Assembly: GCA_002154345.1 (NCBI GenBank)
Contig: MUNB01000052.1
Span: 1 to 42,140, forward strand
Direction of reading: 5' to 3'
DNA from: Streptomyces griseus
Lineage (GTDB): Bacteria; Actinomycetota; Actinomycetes; Streptomycetales; Streptomycetaceae
Length of the DNA: 42,140 bases
Within the stretch, counting starts at the first letter, position 1. Each line of letters starts with the position of its first letter. Positions 15,916 to 23,840 of this stretch are shown here, in pieces. A model generated the notes under the pieces. That model had not been told where the DNA came from. It did not search any database and was given only the letters and a program-made list of their open reading frames with translations. The position numbers were made by a program, and so were the translations under genes.

Positions 15916-16638
15916 TCAGGCGGCCGGTGTCGGGACCGGGCGCGGCGTGACCCGGCGCAGTTCGAGGAAGGCGTCCTCGCGCACCAGCGCGGCGAAGCCG
16001 TCCCACAGCGCACCGGCCCGTTCTCCGGCCGGCGCCGAACGCAGCACCGGTCCGAACACGCCGACCCGGCCGCCGACCGAGACCACCGGCACGCCGATGA
16101 CGTCGAGTTCCGCACCGTCGCGCGGAATGGACTCGTGCGCCGTACGCAGGTCCTCGTCCCACTCCGCCGAGCCCATGGACGCCACGAGGCCGGCCGGCAG
16201 TCCGCGCTCGGCCAGCGCATCGGCGACCACGTCGCGCGCCTGCTCCAGGAGCGAGGCCTGCACCTCGCGCTTGGCCTCCGCGGACAGCCCGCGCACCCGC
16301 TCGTGCAGCCCGTCGTAGAGACCGCCCGGCGCGTGGAAGCGGCGGGCCACCGCCTCGTACAGCGGGCCGACGCTCTGCGCGCCGTGCCCGGCCGCCGCCG
16401 CGGCGAGCACCCGTACCGGTCCCGGCGCCAGCTCCAGGAAGCGTGCGTGCTCCTTGTCCAGGCCCGGCGCTCCTTCCAGATAGCCGAGTCCCGTCGGACG
16501 GACGGACAGCGACAGCGGACGCACCGAGGCCGCCTCGCGGAGCCACTTGTACGTGATCCAGGTCCAGGCACAGACCGGATCGACCCAGAGGGTGACCTCC
16601 TCCGGGTCCGTGACACCGTGCGTGCGGTCGTCGGTCAT
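15916..16638 (-). CDS. DsbA-like protein of the mycothiol-dependent nitroreductase (Rv2466c) type, with altered active site
   Basis: A cytoplasmic thioredoxin-fold protein of 240 residues with no signal peptide. The segment DPVCAWTWITYKWL (residues 20-33) lines up with DPLCPWCWITSRWI as I recall it for Rv2466c. The first Cys (23) is kept, the second is Thr26 and the Pro is Ala24. A later VPVVSVGGRVGVFGPVL matches the family's cis-Pro region. DsbA-like proteins occur in aromatic polyketide clusters (FrnE in frenolicin). The loss of the resolving Cys argues against a disulfide exchanger and for a one-Cys mechanism using mycothiol, or a non-redox role. The ATG at 16638 has GGAGG 6 bases upstream. 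A SARP-like tandem repeat lies in front of it. Confidence 0.8.
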   Translation of the reverse strand: MTDDRTHGVTDPEEVTLWVDPVCAWTWITYKWLREAASVRPLSLSVRPTGLGYLEGAPGLDKEHARFLELAPGPVRVLAAAAAGHGAQSVGPLYEAVARRFHAPGGLYDGLHERVRGLSAEAKREVQASLLEQARDVVADALAERGLPAGLVASMGSAEWDEDLRTAHESIPRDGAELDVIGVPVVSVGGRVGVFGPVLRSAPAGERAGALWDGFAALVREDAFLELRRVTPRPVPTPAA

Positions 16639-16710
16639 CGTGTTCCTCCAGGGAATAGGTGGACCCGGGCGGGACCCGGATCCGGCTTGCGGCGCCTCCA
16701 CGCCAGCACG

Positions 16711-16756
16711 CTACGACGGAGTCCCGCTCGAACCTCGCTCGAACGGACTCCGTCGT
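16711..16756 (-). promoter_or_regulatory. SARP-type tandem repeat nested in an inverted repeat
   Basis: Read on the minus strand, two identical TCGAGCG heptamers (16742-16736 and 16731-16725) are spaced 11 bp, with a TCGTAGCGT -10-like region after 8 bp. An 11-bp perfect inverted repeat (16713-16723 with 16746-16756) flanks both. The site would drive the DsbA-like gene; the inverted repeat could also terminate rmlA transcription. Confidence 0.68.
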
Positions 16757-16773
16757 CCCGGCGGCAGCGGCGC

Positions 16774-17724
16774 TCAGACGGCCGCCGGCAGCTCCGAGCG
16801 ACCGCCGCGCCCCGGTCCGGCCAGCGAGCCGGCCCGTTCGCGCGGACCGGCGTCCCGCAGCGACCCCGCGATCTCCATCACGTACTGCCCGTATCCGGAC
16901 TTGCCCAGCCGCTCGCCGAGCCGGTGGCACGCCTCCGCGTCGATGAAGCCCATCCGCAGCGCCACCTCCTCCAGGCAGGCGATGCGCAGGCCCTGCCGGT
17001 GCTCCAGCGTCTGGATGTACTGACCGGCGTCCAGCAGCGAGTCGTGTGTGCCGGTGTCCAGCCAGGTGAAGCCGCGTCCCAGGTCCACCAGCCGCGCCCG
17101 GCCCCTGGCCAGGTACTCCTTGTTGACGTCGGTGATCTCCAGCTCGCCGCGGGCCGACGGCCGCAGACCGCGCGCGATGGAGATCACGTCGTTGTCGTAG
17201 AAGTACAGGCCGGTGATCGCGCGGTTGGAACGCGGCCGTGCCGGTTTCTCCTCGATCGAGACCAGCCGGCCGTGCTCGTCGGCCTCGCCGACGCCGTACC
17301 GCTCCGGATCGCGGACCGGATAGCCGAACAGCAGCGCGCCGTCGGTGTGCGGCATGTGCTCCTGGAGCAGCAGCGAGAAGCCCGGTCCGTGGAAGATGTT
17401 GTCGCCGAGCACCAGTGCGACGGACTCGTCGCCGATGTGGTCGGCCCCGATGGTGAACGCCTCGGCGAGACCGCCCGGCCGGGCCTGCTCGGCGTAGGAC
17501 AGGCTGATGCCGAGCGGACTGCCGTCGCCGAGCACCCGGCGGAACTGCGGCAGGTCGCGCGGCGAGGAGATGACGAGGATGTCCCGGATGCCGGCCAGCA
17601 TCAGCACGGACAGCGGATAGTAGATCATCGGTTTGTCGTAGACCGGCAGCAGCTGCTTGGAGACCCCCAGGGTGATGGGGTGCAGCCGGGTGCCGTGGCC
17701 TCCGGCCAGGATGATTCCCTTCAC
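16774..17724 (-). CDS. rmlA: Glucose-1-phosphate thymidylyltransferase (TDP-glucose synthase)
   Basis: It activates glucose-1-phosphate with dTTP, the first step of the deoxysugar pathway. The 316-residue product begins [20 protein letters not shown], the nucleotidyltransferase signature, followed by [28 protein letters not shown] is the metal-binding region, and [19 protein letters not shown] and [14 protein letters not shown] are conserved further on. The C-terminus (about 20 Gly/Arg/Ser-rich residues) is longer than the usual 290-residue enzyme. The start is a GTG at 17724 with only a weak ribosome site. It lies 9-11 kb from its partner rmlB, the only sugar nucleotide gene placed outside the 23.8-28.6 kb block and the 6-7 kb pair. 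Confidence 0.94.
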   Translation of the reverse strand: MKGIILAGGHGTRLHPITLGVSKQLLPVYDKPMIYYPLSVLMLAGIRDILVISSPRDLPQFRRVLGDGSPLGISLSYAEQARPGGLAEAFTIGADHIGDESVALVLGDNIFHGPGFSLLLQEHMPHTDGALLFGYPVRDPERYGVGEADEHGRLVSIEEKPARPRSNRAITGLYFYDNDVISIARGLRPSARGELEITDVNKEYLARGRARLVDLGRGFTWLDTGTHDSLLDAGQYIQTLEHRQGLRIACLEEVALRMGFIDAEACHRLGERLGKSGYGQYVMEIAGSLRDAGPRERAGSLAGPGRGGRSELPAAV

Positions 17725-17780
17725 TGGCTTCTCATCTCACGTCGTCGGTCCGTGGACAGCCATGTGCCCCTTGTCCCCCG

Positions 17781-17812
17781 AGACTGATCGCCTCCGGTCG
17801 AACCCGGGTCGA
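17781..17812 (-). promoter_or_regulatory. SARP-type promoter for rmlA
   Basis: On the minus strand: TCGACCC (17812-17806), an 11-bp step to TCGACCG (17801-17795), 8 bp, then CAGTCT (17786-17781) at the -10 position. The geometry is identical to the site at 11830. Confidence 0.65.
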
Positions 17813-17842
17813 GAGCGCGCCGCCGCGCCGTCCCCCGAGGTG

Positions 17843-17874
17843 TCGAGCCGTGCTCCATCGGTGCTGGATCACCT
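17843..17874 (+). promoter_or_regulatory. Weak SARP-type repeat toward the flavin monooxygenase gene
   Basis: TCGAGCC (17843-17849) is followed at 11 bp by the degenerate TCCATCG (17854-17860); 8 bp on is TCACCT (17869-17874). It could serve the divergent gene starting at 17943. Confidence 0.35.
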
Positions 17875-17942
17875 CCGGTCACGGTTGCGGTGTTGTCCGC
17901 CCGCACGGCCGCGTGCCCCGAGGAACAAGGAAGTGGTCCCCG

Positions 17943-19118
17943 ATGACCGGTCGGCCCAGGTCCGCCACAGAGCTCGTCAGCGCGGCGCGGGACGCGGCCG
18001 CCGTGGCCGCCCGCCACGCCGAACGCGCCGACGCCGAGCGCTCGTTGCCGGGCGCGGTCGCCGAGGCCGTCGTCGACGCCGGTTTCGCACGGCACTTCGT
18101 GCCGGCCCGGCACGGCGGCCCGGCCGGCTCCACGAGCGACCTGCTGAGCGGCGTCTCGGCGCTCGCCGAAGGCTGCACCTCCGCCGCCTGGTGTGCGTCG
18201 GTGATCGCCGGCGCGGCCCGGACCGGCGCGTTCCTGCCCGCGGAGGGCCAGAGCGACCTGTGGTCCAAGGGCCCCGACACCGTGGTGGCCGGCGCGCTCA
18301 TCCCGCGCGGCGCGGCCGTCCCGGTGCCCGGCGGCTGGCGGGTGACCGGCGCGTGGCCCTACACCAGCGCCGTCGGTTTCTCCGACTGGGCGCTGGTGTG
18401 CGCGCCCACACCGCTCGACGGCGCGGACGTCCCGTGGTTCTTCGCCGTACCGCGCCAGGACTTCCGCGTGGTGGACTCCTGGAATCCGGTCGGCATGCGC
18501 GGAACCGGCAGCAACACGCTCGTCGTCGACGACGTCTTCGTACCGGCGCACCGCGGCTTCGCCCGCGAGGACATGATCACCGGCCGCAGCGTCGGCTCCC
18601 CGGCCCGCTGCCACACCGCGCCGCTGCGCCTGCTCAGCGGAGTGCTCTTCGGTGCGCCCGCGCTCGGCGCGGCCCGCGCGGCCCTGCGCGCCTGGAGCGA
18701 GCACACCGTCTCCGGCGGCGGCGCGGCGAATCCGGCCGCCGCGGGCGTGCTGGCCCGGGCCACCATCGCCACCGACGCCGCGGCCCTGCTGCTGGAACGG
18801 ACGGCCCGGGTGGCCGACGCCGCCGCACCGTCGGCGCTCGAACAGCTGCGGTCGCCGGCGGACTGCGCGTACGCCGTGGAGCAGCTGGTCGACGTCGCCG
18901 AACGGCTGCTGCGCACCGCGGGCAGCTCCGCGCAGCTGGCCGGGCATCCGCTCCAGCGCGTCTGGCGCGACCTCCACGGACTGGCCGGTCATGTCGCGCT
19001 GCGCTTCGACCCGGCCGGCGCCGGCTACGGCGGGCGGCTGCTGTCGGACACCACACCGCCGGACGCCACACCGCCGGACGCCACACCGCCGTCCGCCACG
19101 CCGCCGGACCCTCGCTGA
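17943..19118 (+). CDS. Acyl-CoA-dehydrogenase-like flavin monooxygenase (class D, ActVA-5-like group)
   Basis: A 391-residue protein with an acyl-CoA dehydrogenase fold. The N-terminal helical part is followed by a beta domain (GWRVTGAWPYTSAVGFSDWALV; VDSWNPVGMRGTGSNTLVVDDVFVP) typical of two-component flavin hydroxylases such as HpaB-like class D enzymes and ActVA-ORF5. The catalytic Glu of true acyl-CoA dehydrogenases is not evident. Such enzymes use free reduced flavin to hydroxylate phenols or naphthols. The reductase partner may be the gene at 13567. The last 25 residues are a DATPP repeat tail encoded by a 15-bp tandem repeat. The ATG at 17943 has AAGGAAG upstream. Confidence 0.8.
   Translation: MTGRPRSATELVSAARDAAAVAARHAERADAERSLPGAVAEAVVDAGFARHFVPARHGGPAGSTSDLLSGVSALAEGCTSAAWCASVIAGAARTGAFLPAEGQSDLWSKGPDTVVAGALIPRGAAVPVPGGWRVTGAWPYTSAVGFSDWALVCAPTPLDGADVPWFFAVPRQDFRVVDSWNPVGMRGTGSNTLVVDDVFVPAHRGFAREDMITGRSVGSPARCHTAPLRLLSGVLFGAPALGAARAALRAWSEHTVSGGGAANPAAAGVLARATIATDAAALLLERTARVADAAAPSALEQLRSPADCAYAVEQLVDVAERLLRTAGSSAQLAGHPLQRVWRDLHGLAGHVALRFDPAGAGYGGRLLSDTTPPDATPPDATPPSATPPDPR
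19051..19110 (+). repeat. Four 15-bp tandem repeats in the monooxygenase 3' end
   Basis: The unit CCACACCGCCGGACG occurs perfectly at 19051-19065 and 19066-19080, then with changes at 19081-19095 and 19096-19110. It encodes a low-complexity Asp-Ala-Thr-Pro-Pro tail. Confidence 0.9.
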
Positions 19119-19232
19119 CCCGGACGGCCGTCCGCCACGGCAGCACGGCGCCTCGTCGAAGGCCACCGGCAGCCATCAGAAGACCTCCCGATCCCCCGGA
19201 CCCCCGGCACCCCTTCAGGAAAGGCAGTCGCC

Positions 19233-19697
19233 ATGAGCACGAGCCCTGTGAACCCGGTTACGACGGAGCCCTTCGTCTCCGCCGACCTGTACGCGCAGAT
19301 CCAGCAGTTCTACGCCCGCCAGATGGGCCTGATCGACGACGGCCGGCCCGCCGACTGGGCCGAGACGTTCACCGAGGACGCCACGTTCCAGGAGGCGAGC
19401 CGGCTGGACGCTCCGCTCACGGGCCGCGCCGCGATCCGTGAGTCCTCCACCGCCCGGCAGGCCCGGCTCGACGCCGACAAGATCGACTTCCGGCACTGGC
19501 TGGCCATGCTCGACGTCCGTCCGCAGCCGGACGGCACGCTGCGCACCCGTACCTACGCGCTGGCCATGCGCACACCGCGCGGCGGCCCGCTCGACATCTT
19601 CGCCAGCGTCGTCTGCCACGACCACCTGGTCCCGGCCGGCGACGGCTGGCAGGTACAGGAGCGCGAGCTCCACCACGACGGCTCCGGCCGCGACTGA
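19233..19697 (+). CDS. NTF2-like (SnoaL-type/ActVI-A-like) small protein, copy 2
   Basis: A 155-residue paralogue of the protein at 11931. It has LYAQIQQFYARQMGLIDDGR, WAETFTEDATF, a HWLAMLDVRP segment and ASVVCHDHL, but lacks the longer N-terminal extension. No His-Asp pair of SnoaL cyclases can be assigned with certainty; TFTEDA provides acidic residues. AGGAAAGG lies before the ATG. It is placed between two flavin monooxygenases, so it may bind or shuttle a naphthol intermediate between them, or act as a cyclase or dehydratase. Members of this superfamily include scytalone-dehydratase-like and cyclase enzymes, so assignment by fold alone is weak. Confidence 0.8.
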   Translation: MSTSPVNPVTTEPFVSADLYAQIQQFYARQMGLIDDGRPADWAETFTEDATFQEASRLDAPLTGRAAIRESSTARQARLDADKIDFRHWLAMLDVRPQPDGTLRTRTYALAMRTPRGGPLDIFASVVCHDHLVPAGDGWQVQERELHHDGSGRD

Positions 19698-19707
19698 GGA
19701 GAGTCCC

Positions 19708-20778
19708 ATGAAATTCGGCATCGTCTTCTTTCCCACCGTCGGCCCCGCCGACAAGTCCGGCCTCCAGTACTTCGACGAGGCGCTCCGTCTGGTCGACCTG
19801 GCCGAGGAACTCGGCTTCGACCACGTGAAGATGGTCGAGCACTACTTCTTCCCGTACGGCGGCTACAGCCCCGACCCGGTGACCTTCCTGGCCGCCGCGG
19901 CCGGACGGACCGAGCGGGTGCGGCTCGGCACCAGCGCGACCATCCCGGCCTTCCAGCACCCCGTCAAACTCGCCGGGAAGCTGGCCATGCTGGACAACAT
20001 CTCCGGCGGCCGCGTCGACGCGGCGTTCGGCCGCGCCTTCCTGCCGGACGAGTTCAAGGCGTTCGGCGTGCCGATCGACGAGTCGAAGGACCGGTTCGTC
20101 GAGGGCGTCGGCGCGATCAAGCGGCTCTGGTCCGAGGAGGACGTGGTCGTCGACGGCCGCTTCCACCGGTTCGGACCGGTCACCCTGCTGCCGCGTCCGG
20201 TGCAGCAGCCGCACCCGCCGGTGTTCGTCACCACCGCGCGCAGCGCCGAGTCCTGCGCCGAGGCCGGCCGGGCCGGGCACAACCTCCAGTCGGTGCCGAA
20301 CGTGATGTCCACCGAGGAGCTGCAGAACCGGCTCGGCGTCTACCGCGCCGAGTGGGCCGCCTCCGGACGCACGCCCGGAACCGAGCAGATCCACCTCAGC
20401 TATCCGTGCGTCATGGCCGAGGACGGCGAGGAGGCCCGCGCCAAGGGCCGGTACGACGACGAGCGCAACAGCACCGCGATCCGCGACGCCGTCGCCTCCT
20501 GGGCCGACACCCGGTCGGACGCCTACCCCGGCTACGAGAAGCTGGTCGAGGCCACCAAGACCTCGCACTTCGAGAAGAAGCTGGCGGAGAAGAAGCTGCT
20601 CATCGGCTCGCCCGAGCAGGTCCGGGACCAACTGGAGCAGATTTCCGCGTGGTTCGGCGACGACATCACCATCAGTCTCGGTGTGCACTCCGGGCATCTG
20701 TCGTTCGAGGACGCGGCCACCACCATGCGGCTGATGGCCGAACAGGTCATCCCGAAGCTGAAGGCGGGTCGCGCATGA
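19708..20778 (+). CDS. Luciferase-like flavin-dependent monooxygenase
   Basis: A 356-residue TIM-barrel protein of the bacterial luciferase-like family. MKFGIVFFPTVGP, the EHYFFPYGGYSPDPVTFLAA segment, RVRLGTSATIPAFQHPVKLA and GSPEQVRDQL are its characteristic pieces. It could use FMNH2 and oxygen or F420; the EHYF...P pattern favours the FMN alkanal-type group. A GAGGAGAG site precedes the ATG, 10 bases after the NTF2-like stop. Its stop overlaps the next ATG (ATGA). The likely role is an oxidative step on the polyketide (Baeyer-Villiger-like cleavage, hydroxylation or epoxidation), not resolvable here. Confidence 0.87.
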   Translation: MKFGIVFFPTVGPADKSGLQYFDEALRLVDLAEELGFDHVKMVEHYFFPYGGYSPDPVTFLAAAAGRTERVRLGTSATIPAFQHPVKLAGKLAMLDNISGGRVDAAFGRAFLPDEFKAFGVPIDESKDRFVEGVGAIKRLWSEEDVVVDGRFHRFGPVTLLPRPVQQPHPPVFVTTARSAESCAEAGRAGHNLQSVPNVMSTEELQNRLGVYRAEWAASGRTPGTEQIHLSYPCVMAEDGEEARAKGRYDDERNSTAIRDAVASWADTRSDAYPGYEKLVEATKTSHFEKKLAEKKLLIGSPEQVRDQLEQISAWFGDDITISLGVHSGHLSFEDAATTMRLMAEQVIPKLKAGRA

Positions 20779-21752
20779 GCACCGTCGACGCACCCGGCGC
20801 CGAGGCCGCGGGCGCCGCGCCGCGTACGGTCACCGTCATCGGGGCCGGCACGATCGGCCTCGGCTGGATCGCGCTGTTCCTCGGCCACGGTCTGCGGGTC
20901 CGGGTCAACAGCCGGCGCGAGGAGGCGCCGGCCGTCGTCGCCGAGGCCCTCGACCTGTTCGCGCCGTATCTGCCCGAAGGCGCCGCCGATCCGGCGGAGT
21001 TCGCCGCACGGCTGGAGTTCGAGCCGGACCTGGAACGCGCGGTCGCCGACGCCGACGTCATCGTCGAGAACGCGCCGGAGAACCTGGAGCTCAAGCAGGA
21101 GCTGTTCGAGCGGATCGGCAAGGCGGCCCCGGCCGGGGCGCTCATCCTCTCCTCCACCTCCACGCTCGACCCCGACGCCATGGGCGCGCGGATGGCGGAC
21201 TCCTCGCGGCTGGTCGTCGGCCACCCCTTCAACCCGCCGCACGTGGTGCCGCTGGTGGAGGTCGTGGCCGGCGAGCGGACCGCACCGGAGGCGGTCGAGG
21301 AGGCGGTGGCGTTCTTCGAGTCCGTCAGCCGGGTGCCGATCGTGCTGCACCGGCCGATCCTGGCCTTCGCCGCCAACCGGCTCCAGTCGGCGCTGCTGCG
21401 CGAGTCGGTGCATCTGGTCCGCGAGGGCGTGGTGACGCTGGAGGAACTGGACCGGGTCGTCACGCACTCCATCGGGCTGCGCTGGGCCACCGTCGGACCG
21501 TTCCTGGCCTTCCACCTCGGCGGCGGCCAGGGCGGTCTGCGCAAGTGGCTCGGCACGCTCGGCTCGGGCCTGGAGCGCGGCTGGGAGGTGCTGGGCCGGC
21601 CGTCCATGGACCAGGCCACCATCGACTCGCTCATCGAGCAGGCGGAGGCCGCGTACGGTTCCCGGTCCTACGAGGAGTGGGTCCAGGTGCGGGACGCCAA
21701 GCAGACCGCGATCCTGCGCTCGCTCGCCGAGGTGGACCGGAACCAGGCGTAG
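20775..21752 (+). CDS. 3-hydroxyacyl-CoA dehydrogenase-like ketoreductase (ActVI-1-like)
   Basis: A 325-residue NAD(P)-dependent reductase with Rossmann loop VIGAGTIGLGWIALFLGHG (residues 20-38). The active-site region is VGHPFNPPHVVPLVEVVAGE, with the family's catalytic His, followed by a C-terminal helical domain. ActVI-ORF1 of actinorhodin and RED1 of medermycin have this architecture; they reduce the C3 side-chain ketone of the bicyclic intermediate before pyran closure. Its presence suggests that a pyran-type ring is formed from a side-chain ketone, unexpected for a plain angucycline. It overlaps the luciferase-like gene by ATGA and ends the plus-strand operon. Confidence 0.86.
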   Translation: MSTVDAPGAEAAGAAPRTVTVIGAGTIGLGWIALFLGHGLRVRVNSRREEAPAVVAEALDLFAPYLPEGAADPAEFAARLEFEPDLERAVADADVIVENAPENLELKQELFERIGKAAPAGALILSSTSTLDPDAMGARMADSSRLVVGHPFNPPHVVPLVEVVAGERTAPEAVEEAVAFFESVSRVPIVLHRPILAFAANRLQSALLRESVHLVREGVVTLEELDRVVTHSIGLRWATVGPFLAFHLGGGQGGLRKWLGTLGSGLERGWEVLGRPSMDQATIDSLIEQAEAAYGSRSYEEWVQVRDAKQTAILRSLAEVDRNQA

Positions 21753-21784
21753 CGGAACCCGGGACACCGGAACAGCCGAACAGA

Positions 21785-21816
21785 GAAACAGCGAAACAGC
21801 GAAACAGCGAAACAGC
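21785..21816. repeat. Four perfect 8-bp tandem repeats
   Basis: The unit GAAACAGC repeats four times, with decayed copies on the upstream side from about 21768. It lies between the end of the ActVI-1-like gene and a terminator. It is A-rich and unlike the surrounding DNA. Confidence 0.92.
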
Positions 21817-21820
21817 GAAA

Positions 21821-21858
21821 AACGGCCCGACGGGAAAGAGAAATCCCGTCGGGCCGTT
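21821..21858. terminator. Bidirectional terminator
   Basis: A perfect 15-bp stem (21821-21835 with 21844-21858) with an 8-base A-rich loop, between the plus-strand tailoring operon and the convergent SARP gene. Confidence 0.88.
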
Positions 21859-21994
21859 GTCGAAAACCTCCTCCGTACACCGGGCGGAGGAGAAACCTCC
21901 CGGAGAGGGCGGAGAAATGCTGGTCGGGGAAGGGCGGAAGAAGGGCGCACAGCATCTGATTTCGCGACCGTGTACCGGTGCTTCACCGATGGCC

Positions 21995-22804
21995 TCAGGC
22001 GGACCGCGCGACCAGCGTACGGTGCGGCGCGCGCACGGCCGCCTCGCCCGGCTCCGGGTTCAGCAACCGCAGCTGGATGCGCTTGAGTTCCACCGACGGC
22101 TCCAGGCCCAGCTCGTCGGCGAGCAGCCGGCGCACGTTCTGGTAGGCCTGGAGCGCCTCCGCGCGGCGGCCGGTGGCGCCGAGAGCGGCGATCAGCCGGT
22201 TGTGGAACCACTCGTTGAGCGGGTAGTCGTTGATCAGCCGGCGCAGCTCCGCGATGGACTCCCGGTGCTGGCCGAGCCGGTCCTTGGCCTCGATGCGGAT
22301 CTCGTAGGCCCGGATGCGCAGCTCCTCCAGATGCGCGAGGTGGCCGGTGAGCACGTCACCGGCCGGGAAGTTGGCCAGCGCCGGTCCGCGCCACAGCTCC
22401 AGCGCCTGTCCGACGGCCAGCAGCGCCATGGTCGGGTCCCCGTCGGCCAGCAGCAGCCGGGCGCGGTTGACCAGCCGCTCGAAGACCTGGACGTCGACCT
22501 CGTCCTCGTCCACCTGGATCGCGTAACCCGGCGGGCAGGTGACGATCAGGTGGCGGTCGGGGTCGGTCAGGCGCTCGTTCACGAACATCCGGCGCGCGTG
22601 GTAGACGTACGTCTGGAGCGTGGTGACGGCGCTGCGCGGCGGCCGCTCCCCCCACAGCTCCTGAATGAGCGACTCGGCCGTGATGATCTCGTTCGGCCGG
22701 GTGAGCAGAAGTGCCAGGGTCTGACAGACCTTCGGGGTTCCGGGACGGTGGACACGGCCGTCGTCGGTGACGATCTCGAAGGGTCCGATGAGATTGAATC
22801 GCAC
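21995..22804 (-). CDS. SARP-family transcriptional activator
   Basis: A 269-residue regulator of the small ActII-ORF4 type. Residues 1-95 form the OmpR-like winged helix (FEIVTDDGRVHRPGTPKVCQ; LIQELWGERPPRSAVTTLQT; a VTCPPGYAIQV wing). The rest is the bacterial transcriptional activation domain (FPAGDVLTGHLAHLEELRIR; EALQAYQNVRRLLADELGLE). The start is a GTG at 22804 with GAGGAGC 7 bases upstream; the open frame before it is unconserved. SARPs bind direct repeats with an 11-bp step overlapping the -35 region, and such repeats precede many transcription units here, so it is very probably the pathway activator. It is in line with the sugar genes but separated by 148 bases that may hold its own promoter. 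Confidence 0.95.
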   Translation of the reverse strand: MRFNLIGPFEIVTDDGRVHRPGTPKVCQTLALLLTRPNEIITAESLIQELWGERPPRSAVTTLQTYVYHARRMFVNERLTDPDRHLIVTCPPGYAIQVDEDEVDVQVFERLVNRARLLLADGDPTMALLAVGQALELWRGPALANFPAGDVLTGHLAHLEELRIRAYEIRIEAKDRLGQHRESIAELRRLINDYPLNEWFHNRLIAALGATGRRAEALQAYQNVRRLLADELGLEPSVELKRIQLRLLNPEPGEAAVRAPHRTLVARSA

Positions 22805-22952
22805 GGAAATTGCTCCTCGTCGAATTCGGGCTGATTTCTTGTGCCACGGCGCCTGTCGCAGAAATTCGGATGGAGTGCAGGTTCGCAGTCGAGTCTCCAA
22901 GCAGTGCATTCCGCATGCAACCATCGCCGCGTCAGGCCGATGTCAACTTTCG

Positions 22953-23840
22953 TCAGGTCTGTGCCGCGCGCGGTACCGGAGCCGCTGATTCCCGTGCCAG
23001 CAGGCATTCCTCCAGGAACGCCAGCGCCCGCAGGTGGTAGGTGCGCGCCGCCCGGCCGAGGCTGATGTTGTGTCCGGCGTCCGGCTGTCCGACCACCTCC
23101 GCGGGCACTCCGGCCAGCGGGGCGAGCAGCGCGCGCACGGCCTCCTCGTCGCTCCGCCACCACTGCTCCTGCTCGGCGAAGGTGAACCGGACCGGGACCC
23201 GGACCCGGGCCGCCAGAGCGGCGTACATCCGGGGCCAGAGCAGGGTCTCGCGCGCCTCCAGGTCCGGCACCGGCCGCACCAGCCGCTGCCCCTCCAGGAA
23301 CGCGCCCGGCGGATACAGCCGCAGCGCGCCCCAGTGCCGTCGCCACGCTCCGCGGGCGCCGGACCCCGGGAGTTGTCCGGGGCCGACGGCGAGCATGCTG
23401 CCGAGGCCGGAGACGTCCAGACCGATCAGATCGGGCGGTGCGTGCTCGGCCGCGGCCGTGGACAGCGCCAGGCGGCCGCCGTTGGAGTGCGCGAGGAGGA
23501 AGAGTCCGGCGCCGTGGTCGTGGGAACGGCGGAAGGCGGCCAGCGCCGCGCCGAGCGTCCCGGTCTGGTCGGCCAGGTTCTGTCCCAGCGGCAGCCGCCG
23601 CGCCGACGCGCCGTAGCCGGGACGGTCCAACGACAGGACGGTGTAGCCGAGTTCGGCTCCCAGGGTCAGCAGCGACAGGCCGGGCCCGGCGCGGTTGTCG
23701 AAGTATCCGGCGCTCATGCCGCTGCCGTGCAGCGCCACCACCACCGCACGCGGCGGTCCGTGCGGGGGCTCCGCCAGCAGGCCCGAGATCGGAATGCCGT
23801 CGACGTCGAGCGTGACGGCCCGCGCCGTGGGCCCGCTCAC
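22953..23840 (-). CDS. Alpha/beta hydrolase
   Basis: A 295-residue hydrolase. The oxyanion region is LHGSGMSAGYFDNR, the nucleophile Ser is in LLAHSNGGRLAL, and the catalytic His is in DAGHNISLG near the C-terminus; an acidic residue in the RFTFAEQEQWWRSDEEA stretch may be the third member. The GTG start at 23840 overlaps the stop of the sugar 3-ketoreductase by GTGA, so expression is tied to the sugar operon. There is no signal peptide. It might release, lactonise or deacylate an intermediate, or remove the group added by the acyltransferase at 8154. No specific substrate is supported. Confidence 0.85.
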   Translation of the reverse strand: MSGPTARAVTLDVDGIPISGLLAEPPHGPPRAVVVALHGSGMSAGYFDNRAGPGLSLLTLGAELGYTVLSLDRPGYGASARRLPLGQNLADQTGTLGAALAAFRRSHDHGAGLFLLAHSNGGRLALSTAAAEHAPPDLIGLDVSGLGSMLAVGPGQLPGSGARGAWRRHWGALRLYPPGAFLEGQRLVRPVPDLEARETLLWPRMYAALAARVRVPVRFTFAEQEQWWRSDEEAVRALLAPLAGVPAEVVGQPDAGHNISLGRAARTYHLRALAFLEECLLARESAAPVPRAAQT

